Origin: Phallusia fumigata | Lineage: Eukaryota; Chordata; Ascidiacea; Phlebobranchia; Ascidiidae | DNA: 59,207 bases | Assembly (NCBI GenBank): GCA_008931825.1 | Contig: QXVZ01008428.1 | Coordinates: forward strand, 1 to 59,207 | Direction: 5' to 3' | Shown here: positions 1-11,500 of the stretch, piece by piece | Layout: every line of letters begins with the position of its first letter | Position numbering within the stretch: the first letter of the stretch is position 1 | Program-made: the position numbers and the translations under genes | Notes under the pieces: generated by a model | Databases searched by the model: none | The model's input: only the letters and a program-made list of their open reading frames with translations | Told to the model about the DNA's origin: nothing

Positions 1-13
1 AAAAAAGACATAC

Positions 14-3000
14 CAACTCTTTGGTTTCAGATTCAGAAGCAACTTTAGTAACAGACTGAGCGGCATATTTCATGCCTTCCTTAGCACGGTTTAATTGTCT
101 GAGGATGCTGCAAAGCAGAGGAGTAACCCTCACTACCTGGAAATTTGGGAAATAAGCCAAATTTTGTTGACATGGAAATGAAATAAAACACTTATGGCAG
201 GATTCAGATGCTGTGAATTAGAACTTACTTTAGAGGAAATATTTAGACTGGATGAAACTTCAAGTGCATTCACAGCTATAGGTAGCGCTCCCTCCAGAAG
301 ATCTTTCGTTTTTGACTTAACAACCACAATGCACATGTTTATCAGACAATCCACTGCAAAGCATAATCAGGTATTAAATCAGGTAACATACATCATTTGA
401 CACAGAAAATGGGGGTACCCACAAGTGCATCTTGTTTATTGTTGGCACCAGAAATATTTGCGCAATTTACTCTGCCTAGTGCATTGCCTGTAATATTTTG
501 TAGTTTTTGTACTATCAGTATACCACAAAGTGGACATGCTGTTTTTTAAAGCACAGCAGAAAAAAAAGGGTTTGGCAACCATGCAAGCAAAAAATATAAA
601 AATCTGTAGGGTAAATGTTTTAAGTAACAGAAAAAAATATATTTATTTTCAGAATAAACACATGCACATATAACTTAACCATACTTATAAATTCATTAGT
701 TGCTTTTGAGCATCCGGAAAAATGTTTCACATTTTTTGCAACCAACAATTCTGTACTTTGTAAGGTCATTTTTTGAAGTTTGACATTACTCTGGCACATT
801 AGGACTTGGTTGTGGCAAAAAATGGTCTTTGTCAAAACATCTGGGTCAACAACCTGCGTATATCAATGGTTTTGCTAAATGATTTAGTCATACAGTTTTG
901 CACAAAAATTGGTACCTGAGACTTGGTAAACAACAAGAGGTTAGACATTTTGCCCAGAATGGGTATAATGCTGTCCCACTGGAAAAATAGATGCATAATT
1001 TGTTATATAGCCTGATAGGGATATATATGTAACAAATAGTTACCTCCAAGCATTCGGATTGGACATGTTCTGTGCGGGAAAGGTGCTTTAATATTTCATG
1101 GTAAAGCTGAATGAAAAGAAAATTGTCTCTGAAAACACAATGTTTTTAACATGTTGGAATTAACTTACCTTGCAGCCAACTTTGCAAATCATGTCTTGTT
1201 CTGCTTGGGGATGATCTGGAAAGGGTAACACAAATTTAAAGCAAACCTCTCCAATTAGCAATGGCAGAAGAAAAGCATTACATAATTCCCACATTACATC
1301 ATGGAGTTACTGAAGCTTTGTTTATTATAATGCATTATTCAGCAGATTTTGGTTAAAAAACACAATAAAAAAATACCAATAATAGTATAGATTTGTATTA
1401 GTTAATCGCTTACGTAAAAGGCTTTTAGAAAGGTTTTGAGCAGTCTTGAACATGTTTTGAAATAAAACTGACATAGAGGTCACATCTTCACATAAACAGG
1501 TGTCACTCTTACGACCCAATATGCCAAATATGCACAAAAAATTGGAGAGAAATTCTGTGGCACTTTTTACTTCTTTTATTGTCAATTTTCCGTTCAAAAC
1601 CTGGTGATGCTCAAATAGTTTGCAAATGTTTGAGATGTCATCAGCCACATTTATTAAATGACACAAACAGTGAGTGTCTGATATGTGCGGAACACACAAG
1701 TTCATTGCTGTGCAGAAAAAATGACTGAATGTGATTTCATGCCCTAAAAAAAACAGAAGCTTGTTGGTCTTATTATCATACTAATAACAGGTACATATTT
1801 AAGAGCAAATAAAATGACACTGGTTTTTCTTTCATCAGCATTGTGGTTACTTTTAACTTGATAAGATCAAATACAAATTTGCACACTGGAATTTTTGTCA
1901 AGCAGGAATAACTTATTTTTAAATAAAGGGTATTTGAGATTGATTTTCTAGATTGCAAATTTTACGATGTCTTTTGGTAACTATAGCAATGCAAAAACAA
2001 ACAACATATAAAAAGGTTCTCCTGACTTAGACTTATACTGCCTACCTGATAGGATGTTCAATATTATTCCGTTGATTTTGCATGTTAAGACTGATACTAA
2101 TTTGCAGTCTCTTCTGTGACAGCCACAAACTTTTGACTCTGCTTCTAGACTGTTCAACTTCAAGCTTACATAATACAGAACCTGATGGAAAATCCATGTT
2201 ATTGAAATTTTAGGTTAAAATAGAAACAATTTTTACCTGATTGTGACATTTTTGTAGAAGAGTCAGATTTAGCAAAAGGTCAGAAATAAGTTTGGTATCA
2301 TCAATCAAATGCCTGTTAGCAAAATATTTGGGTATGTTTGCTATACATATAATATATAGAATCATTTGATTTTTTTAGAATTTGGTGCACAACCCAAAAC
2401 TGTCTAATATACATTTGTGATAAGTTTGTCCTTGCCATACTCTTGAGCAAGTGTGGTTAAGCTTCAAGTATCAACCTAGGCTGCTTGGTACATGGCTGGC
2501 CTATCCCTAGTAGGCACTTAGTGCATAACATACAGAAAATCTTAATTAACCAATATTAAATAATAAACTTGTTTTAAAACACTACAGAACTAGTATTTGA
2601 AAACAACACCCTACTTTGATTCAGTTGTTTTAATCATATGAAATGCCAATTTTTCCACTCCACCATCTGGAACGCCACCCAAATTTGGACTGAGCTTGAC
2701 CAGGTATTTGAGACACTCAATGCAAAGTTTCACAGTGTCAGATAATTCAGTTTCATCATTAACAGCGACAAGACCCTAAGAGTTTTCCATTTTATTTGGA
2801 TATCTTGGATTAAAATTTGTAATGTACTGGAAAAAACTTACAACTGCACTGTGGTGTAAAATAGAGTAAACGGCTTCTGCNGACCCTAAGAGTTTTCCAT
2901 TTTATTTGGATTAACTTGGATTAAAATTTGTAATGTACTGAAAAAAACTTACAACTGCAGTGTGGTGTAAAATAGAGTAAACGGCTTCTGCACATTTGCC

Positions 3001-3515
3001 ATTAGAGTTCTTTAATTTAGCCTGAAATAAGGGTATATGTTATCTTAACATTAAGTTAAATATGAAGACATTTTCTGTATTTGATTTACTAGTTGTGGAA
3101 ATATCACAGACTTCACCTAAAAAAGATGTTTTCTATGAACTGACTTTGTAAGTGGTCAAAAATAAACAATGGTTGTGGTTAAATAATAGTGGGGACAACA
3201 TTTAGGTACATACTTTTTGCCATTGTGTGTGGCTAAATTCATATTTCACACCTGGTACTTTTTTGCTTGCGCCGGGATCACATTGGAATGTTGATCAAGA
3301 AATGTCACCAATGATTCCATCCGATCCAGTAAATTTAATGGCAAATATAAATCAATCAGCCCAGCATGCTACACAAGATGATATAATTTGACAACATTAA
3401 ACTTAACATTTAATTGTAAACCACTTTCGCTAAAATAAAGTGTGTTCCAGCTGTTTTTACTACTCAAAGCTGCGATCCACAGTTCTGATATTTGCACCTT
3501 AAAACTTAAGACCAT
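14..3515 (-). CDS. Multi-exon helical-repeat protein gene, 5' part; possible separase (ESPL1)
   Basis: Thirteen phase-compatible coding exons on the minus strand: 3515..3498 (weak, starts MVLSFK), 3368..3252, 3021..2953, 2775..2615, 2312..2237, 2181..2046, 1677..1414, 1215..1169, 1106..1044, 978..916, 853..685, 353..229 and 136..14. They encode about 477 residues, and a GTATGT donor at 13..8 shows that the gene continues past the left edge. The protein is leucine-rich and alternates amphipathic helices, as TPR/HEAT solenoids do. The last two exons (ending near SILRQLNRAKEGMKYAAQSV) resemble, by recall only, the TPR-like N-terminal region of animal separase. Separase is the cysteine protease that cleaves cohesin at anaphase; its C-terminal peptidase domain would lie outside the window. 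Linkage to STAC and Hox fits human 12q13. I am confident this is a gene, but the identity is uncertain. One exon is partly duplicated across the N at 2881. Confidence 0.55.
2772..2991. repeat. Duplicated 110 bp block across an N (likely unmerged contig ends)
   Basis: Bases 2772-2880 and 2882-2991 are near-identical copies separated by the single N at 2881. They differ by a few substitutions and short indels. The left copy holds a truncated version of the exon at 3021..2953, with Ser in place of Thr near its 3' end. The pattern fits two overlapping contigs or haplotypes joined without merging, rather than a real exon duplication. Confidence 0.75.
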
Positions 3516-5524
3516 GGCAACTACTACGGCAGATGTTAAACACGAAAAATAAATTAATGTTATAAAACTTTATAAAACATTACATTACACATCTTGAACT
3601 TGCCGCCGTATGCCTATCGGTAGTCTCAAAGCAGACTTAGAAATTTGCGATGCAGAAAATTAAATCATTTCCTATTGATCGAGGCATTTCGTCATTAAAA
3701 TCTTGAGAAGAGCAACATTCGTGTTTTTCTTTTTATCGTGTGGTTTAGCAAACTTTCTGTATATAACAGTATAAGCGCAGATTTTCTGCAACCAAATGCC
3801 AAGATAAAATGGTTGAGTAACTTTTGGAAGAACGTTTCCCGCCATCGAAAAATAAATGTGAGGACAAACTAGAATTTGCAATATTGACGGTTATGAATTT
3901 AATTTTATCATTCCGAGGTGTTAAAGCCAAATACCTCAATTTATAAGTTTGTCGACTGCGTTTGCTAAATCGCATAAGCAGTTTAGTGTTTTCACAGAGA
4001 AGCAAAAACTATTTTCAACTGATAGTTTTACGTTACCTCACTTGGTTGAAATTTTGTTTCAAAAACTGTTCACAATACATCTTCAAATGTTCAAAACTTT
4101 ATTAAGTAAAATGTATTACTACTATAAAAGTATAGTATACTATGAGCTGCTAATATGCGTTTTTTTAGATAAATTTAGGGTAATAAACTTTTGGACTTTG
4201 AATTATTGGCAGCCACTTGCTGTAATTTCGAACTACAGGTAAGAAAGCTCTGGTAGGTTGTATGCAAATTGTTTTTTTGCTGCTAAAATGCAACATAATG
4301 CAGTTGGTTAAAGCAGACAGCTAACATATATATGTAATATTGTTTGCCTTATTTGATGGTTGTGATCAAAATTTAGTATTTAAATTAGATTTTGTTTGTA
4401 ACATGATATTAATATGTATGAATAGCTTTGAAATTGCCTGGGATGTTGATGTTTTATAAAACTTCTGAATGTTTTGGACAACCAAAAGAGGAAAAAAACA
4501 TGTCATGTATTATGAAAGCGCACAATGACACATATTGCAAAATCAACACTGGAAGCTTCCAACTGTAAATACATTGTAATTTACTCATAAATTGCAATTT
4601 AAACAGTGCACCTATTGGTTTAATTTATTGGAGTGATAAATTAATATAATTTTGTTAATATCCTCTTCATTATTTGCGATTGTCAAGGCATAGTGATTCA
4701 AATATTCACACAATCCAAGCCAATAATGTTTAAAAGAAATGCAAGATTAAACACAGAAGACCGAGGCAAAATTTGAAATGGGTCTGTAACCCAATAAATA
4801 AAAGAGAATAATGATGTGTTGTCAGTAATAACAACAAACAACAAACATGTTAATTTTATTTTATTTGGTATTTTTTGTTTTACATGTTGAAAAACAACCA
4901 TTTTACTGGTACTCTCGTTTGTTGTTACAGTTGCACATAAGCGTTCCAGTTATTTCATTGTTTCAAAATTTTGTCAAGGAAGAACCATCCATGTTGACCA
5001 TCTCTGCAACATCTAAAAACGGACAATGTTAAGGTAGAGTTGTAAGCTTGTTTTAATGAACCCTATAAATATTCACCAATATCTCAACAAATATATGAGG
5101 TTTATAGATTCAAGGTGTACATCTATCGACATGGGGGCCTCCATGTTAGGTTGGTGACACTTTCATGCACGACCTAATAATGACATAACATCTATTGTCG
5201 CCCATCTCACCAAAATTTGGCAATCTATCTTTTTTAGTGTCAATGTTAAAAATGTACCGACAAACGTTAACGAAACATTTAACAGTCGGCTTGAGGTACA
5301 TGTACAACCCAAAAGTATAATATATAGGATGTTTCCGTTGTGTTGTCACTGTCTTGGCTTGTCAAGGGTTAATATGAAAACCAGCTGTGGACTGTCCTTT
5401 GGGACCAGCTACAACAGGCACTTGACGTCACTAATGTACCCGTTGGCCTCTGTGCATTTTGGTGTTTGATGTGGTCTCTGCATTAGCTTACCTTGTGCCC
5501 CTGAGTTGCAGGGAGCTCTTTTTC
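3516..5524. other. Spacer between the separase-like gene and the STAC stop codon
   Basis: This AT-rich stretch holds the upstream region of the left-hand gene and the presumed 3' UTR of the STAC gene. A minus-strand AATAAA lies at 4860..4855 and could be a distal polyadenylation signal. A palindromic CRE-type TGACGTCA occurs near 5424. The short open frames in both directions show no domain or splice support. Confidence 0.5.
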
Positions 5525-8500
5525 TCATAAAGGTTGAAGGTCCTCTTTACGGACATAACCTTCGGCGGTAGGCGATCGTGCGTACACATAACTGGCGTCA
5601 GAAACTGGCCAGTCAAGCCTTATTACTAACACCTGTAATATACATTTATTTTCGGCAATGTTGAAATAGCGTAAAATGCTTTTCGAACACGTACTGGTTG
5701 GTGCTGTTACACAAATAGCTCTGGGTGTTGAAATCTCTTGGGGTTTAAGAGCTAGTTGTTTAAATAGTAACATCAAGACCCAACGCGTGGCAGAGAGTAA
5801 TGCATTGCTAAGCGGTTGTATGACATTCGATTGAACAGCTTTGCTTCCACTCTATTGTTGTATTTGGGCACGTTATTGCCAGCTTTTTTGCAGAAATGTT
5901 TTGGTCTCTGCTTACCTGATTTCGCTTTATTTGTATTTCTTTGTTATTGGTGTCCTTGAGCGTCGTTGGCTGAATGCAGTGACATATTTCTTCTGTTGGG
6001 CGAACACTCATGACGAAATTGGCCGGAAAGAAACCGCTTTTGTTTTCACATTCTCCCTATAAAAGAACACGCTTACTTAGCACCACCGTCTCTAAAAATC
6101 TGCAAAAAAATGTCAAACTTACTATCCACCATGCTTCGTCCTTGTCATTCGTCACCACGACTCTGTCACCAGGCCTGCGTTAAGACAATATTATGTCAGA
6201 TTAGCGATAGCAGGCGACCCTAACGATAACCCTCACACAAGTAACAAAACAAGTTTGACTGCTGTCCACACCCAGACGTCAGTTTATTTTGAAGTGCGCA
6301 TGACGTAGGTTGCATTTCCTATGACGTGATAGGTTACCTTAAACTTAGGTCATCACGTTGCTTGGCGTCAAACTTGTAAAGGGCAACGTAAAGGTTTCCC
6401 TCCTCTATATGACGCTCCATCTGAAATAACAAACGTGATAAAAAGAAATTGAATTGATATGTAACACTTAGTATGGTATTGTCCTGTTTGGTTCAGTCAA
6501 AATTAGTTACTTTGCGTGTTTTGTTCTCAGGTTTTTACAGATTAAAAAAAACTTCCTACCCACCTGTAATACTTTAAGTTGACCCCGTGTCTCAGGCTGT
6601 GCTTCTGAAAACAATTTTTTTAATGTTAAAAAGTGTTGTTTGCTGTTGAATTCGTTGGGTGTTGTAGCAATACCTGTCCGTTTTAAAATGTACACATGTT
6701 GGAGTTTTTAACCGATACAGGTGCTAGCTATTTTGAAGCATCGGGTGATAGTTAACTCACCGTCGCTTGACCCATCACCCGGCGACGGGCATCTCGTATT
6801 CTTCTTGTAATAAGCGAGGTCTCTTAAAGGTGATTCTCCTCTTGTGTCCGCTTTCCCTTGCCCCGAGTCTTGTCCGTGTGTGGGCGACGTTCCAGCCGAC
6901 TCCGCCAGTGGCTGGTTTGAATTCTTTCGCAGTAGTGGTGAACTTGTGCCGCTGCCTGATTTAATGTTTGTGTCGGATGTTGAGGGCGAGGGATTCGAAT
7001 CCATCGACGCATTTCGTTGCAGGGAACCTGATCCGCTTGACGCTGCTGCAAATTTGTTGGGTTGTTTATCTTACAACCTTGTGTTAAAAAAGTTTTTAGC
7101 ATTATTACTTTTAACCGGCGCTTATCCGTTGGCTAAACAACTTTGAGTTGACATGTTAATGTTGACCAACACAGTGAACAAAATGGAAAGAAATTTTTTG
7201 TTTGATATGTTGCCAAGTCATTTACATGGGTCTAATTTCTTGAACTGTTTTCATTTTATCATTAAATAATTAAAACGTTTTTAAGGAGGGCCTTGGCACT
7301 TACAATCTTTACAAGTGCGGAGAATAATCCCTTCTTTGAGCACTTGGTACACAGAATCCACTTTACTTTCTGTCAAAAACAAAGCAATATTGACTGGCTA
7401 AAATCAATTGCCCTGAAAATGATGTTCCCTCCTGTGTCATTTCGTCCGTTAAAGGGAAGTCCAAAAATAGTGATATAAATCAATATTTAATTTGGTATGA
7501 TGTCGTTAATGGTATTCTTTCTCGCCTAGTTTTAGCTGCGTGCTTGCCCAATGTCCGTCAAAACGGGCCGAAGTATGTCTTTAATAGAATGCATAAAAAT
7601 GTGAAAAAAGTGCAAAAATGGTAATAGGCTGTGGACGGTTGCAATTGTTTACCCAATATATCCATGTTTGTTTGTGTTAAGAGTTTGGGTGTTTTAGCTA
7701 CAAATATGATTGGCATTTTTCGACGCCGTCTTTGTTGTAGAACGGTCATGATTAGTGTTATCTGGAAAGCTTTTTAACAAAAAAAGGAAGCAAAAACACA
7801 ATTCATTCGATCCAGAAGAAAGCAAACAACACCACTCAAAAGGGCCAATGTCTGGCCCTATTTAGTCGCGAAGAGAAAAAAGGTTTAATCGAACCACATG
7901 CAAAGTTAATCCGCTTACTGGATGAGCGACGGTGAAGAAACCTTGCCCCTGATTAAAAATGCACGAATTAAAGATTGTTTGACAAGATTTCCAATCTCGG
8001 CGGTGACACGGAACTTACAATAATGAAGTTAGGAGGGGATTAGGTTAAACGACGGATTTTACTCATGTCAATATAGATGTAATGGCACCGTAAGTGGTGG
8101 GACACTGTTTAGAAGCCCTTTGATGTATTTTAAAACGCATGTAACACTAAAAACAGAATAATATCGACTGTTGTATTGTAGATGAAGTAGTGCTCATGTA
8201 TTTGTTAAACACATTTTATACAAGTAGAAATGCAACATACTATCATTTGACAGAATGTTAGTTTATTCAAGACAAAACAAACTTACCCGCTGAAAAGCAA
8301 CCGTTTTCGGGACTCTGACCGGATGGTGATAGTTGTCGGTTGAAACTGAACGAACCGAGCTGCAAAATATATTACCGTATTATCTTGTTTTTCAATGAAA
8401 TGAATGTGAAAAAGGCTTGTTCTCGGTAATCGAGATATACAAAATGTTTCGTACTATTAGACCCCTTTTCTAGACACTTAACGGTTGGAAATCAGTTGTT

Positions 8501-11500
8501 ACCCCTCTTGCTATTTATTGACCCATGTTTGCAACGTGCTTTTGCAACAACCCTTTTATAGGTATTGGCCTGATCTTCTGAACAAAGTTCGCATACTCAA
8601 ATATCGCAAAAACCCTGATTTCTAGGTATAGTCTTACAATGGCTTTCTGCGCTTTCTTCCACAAAAGGCTGCCTTGCATGCTTCCTTTTTCGTCTACTTG
8701 GCTTCGACTTCTTGAGTACGCTGGTAGGGACGCAAATTTGCTTCGGAAGCTATGACGGCGTTTTGATGTATATTCTTCTGATTCCGACATTGATTTTACT
8801 ACTTTGCCTTGTTCAACTGAAGTTGTTGCGTCGACTAAGTTGAAGACATCGTCGGCCAAGGGTGTCAACGGACTCGACGCGATTCGATAAGCATTTGGTG
8901 AATTAGGGTACGAAAAAGAATCTGACCCTAATCCTCCAACGCTTGTAGAATGCTTGTGCTTCTTGAAAAACTTTCTGAAACTTCCAACGGATTTGTTTCG
9001 TCGCGACAGCGGCTTTCGTTCCCTTTGGATGTTTTCACTGCTGCCTACATCTGTTTCTGTGTTTTCAGTGCTTTCACCTGAAGGCTTAGCTCCATCAGTT
9101 TCATGCTCTTTCGAGTTCTGTTCTTCAGAATCACGCTGCGTTGCTGCTTGATTGATTTCTTTCGAGCACGCCATGACAGGATCAGATGTGGAAATCTCCT
9201 TGTCTTTTATGGACAAGCAAGTGAAATCGGCTTGGTTGTTATGATCATCGCTTTTGTCGCAATCTGTATTACCGTCCTGTTCTGTAGAGGAGCTACGTAT
9301 CCGGTAGCAAGGGGATTTTTGAGCTGGAGCCTCATCCCCAGATAAAGTTGTGTTGCTTTGTACAGGTTGATCCACTTCGTTAGGTATTTCCTCTGGAGTT
9401 TTTGTCTGGTCACTTTCTGCAGCTTCCTTGTTTAATTTCTCTAGGGAACATTGGCTAATTGTATCTGCCGCAACAACAACAGAGGTCTCGTCCATTTCAG
9501 TTACAGATTTAATAACCACTGCACTGTTCGCTTCCTCGTGTTCCAGCGAATTTACTTTAACATGCCCATTTGGTTGTGTCCTTTGGTTGTCAGATAAAAT
9601 ACTTCTTACAAGCGGTGTATCAGATTCAAAGTCACATTCATTTCGCTTTTTATCAGTTTTCTCAATATCCTCGGCGTCCTGGTGTGGATTGGACACATCC
9701 ATGCTTACTTGACTGGATTAATTTACAACATCTACTACTTTGCTAGCAGTAGGGCAAACACCTATCATGTCAACCTATAAACACAATGCCGAATGGACCC
9801 TTCTAGCTATTAAACCACACTATCGTCTTTTCGAATGCCTGGTAAGTGGTCTCCTGGCATTGAATAATTATTTCATCCTCCCCTTAACACCTAATCGATG
9901 TGTCTTAGGCTAATGTATCTGCCACAGTCCCCTGCTGCAGCGCTGTGGCTTCCGGCCCTCCTTAGGGACTTGACTGACAAATGAGTGTCTGAGCTGTGAT
10001 TGAAACTTCAATCTACAGGCATGCACTACATCTGCAGATCTTGGTACGTTTAGTAACCAGGTACTTTTCGTGCTCGTATAAAAACTAATTGAGTGTGACC
10101 CATTTGAAATAGTCTTAGAGCTACGAAATACTTCTCCTTTTGGTTAATTTAAAATGTGTTGCATTTTTTGAAAAATATACATGTAAGTCTTACCGGGACA
10201 CCCTGGCATTCTTCAACCTGAGTCGCACAGTTGGCGTGCAAGTTAGCCTTGCATATCTTGCAACGGAGCCCATGTCTTTGAAAACCTGCTGCAAAAATGA
10301 TGCGTTAATGTTGCGTTCATTTACTAATTTGTGCATGTATGCTCAACATTTGTTTCGAGATCTCAAATGCTGCTGCAAATGTACTTTAATTGAGCAAATC
10401 ATTGATAAAAATCGACATGCTGTTATTTAAAAACGTGGTAGCAAGGTGTGAATGCAAAACAATCTTGTAAATTGGTTGTAGTTTGCCAAGCCAAGCAAGA
10501 CAAATGCATGACGAATATATTGTAGGTGCATGCCGGTGCACAATTCAAGTTGCCAAATAGTCACTTATTAAAGGAGTGTTTGGCATTTAAAATGGTGAAA
10601 AAAAATTAAAAAAATCAAACTCGGTAATCATTTTTTATTGCTTTTCACCATGGTTAAAATTTAACATTAATCAGACGCCATCGTCATGTTGCTTCATTGC
10701 AAACATGTCAATAATGCAATCGAAAAGTGCTTGTATACCTACAACTGTAGCACATGGTGCCTCCTTCTCGATGAAATCTACTCCTTCAGTTAAATGAAAA
10801 CACAAATTGTCATTTCAATAAATCTAAACCCGTAAGCTTAAATAAAAATAATATCGGCTGTTTGAATTGCGTACTCTCTTTCATCCGGGAATTACTGCAT
10901 GGTTGAATGAGGCTTAAATCCTGATAATAATCTTCTACCGCAAAGAACACAATTGGCTGTCAGTTATTCGATTTTATCGAGGATCAAGATACTCTTGTTT
11001 GATGTAAATGCCATTGTGCTTAGGAAATGATTTGCCATACTGCCCCAGTGGGCTTTATTTTAGTATTGCTTTGTTGGTAACGGTGCTGCTCATAGTAAAC
11101 GTATTTAAAATACAATCTACAACACAATATACCAAGTGGACGTGAGCAGATTAAAGGTTACTAGTCGTTGATTGTCAACACAGCATTAGCAAGTGGACGT
11201 GAGTAGATTAAAGGTTACTAGTCGTTGATTGTCAACACAGCATTAGCAAAAATCCCCCTCCCTTTTTCATTATCTAATACTCTCCTAAACAAGGTGCACA
11301 ACCTTTTCGGGATTGCCGGTTGCATCATGGGTTTTATGTCACTAACGGCCGTTCTAATAATTACCTCAGATAAAGAACTGGGCTTTATCTGGTAATATTC
11401 AGTTTACTCGTGACTAAAGTTGAAATGAAATTCGAATTGTTTGATTAATTTATTTTTCCTACTTGCTTAATATCCGGCTAAAGTTTTTTATCGATGTACG

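Noticed and set aside
8515..9702. Separate single-exon gene starting at ATG 9702
   Set aside because: Splice sites at 9678 and 8638 fit the phase of the neighbouring C1 and linker exons, so it is an internal STAC exon. The extra 3' codons read into the intron.
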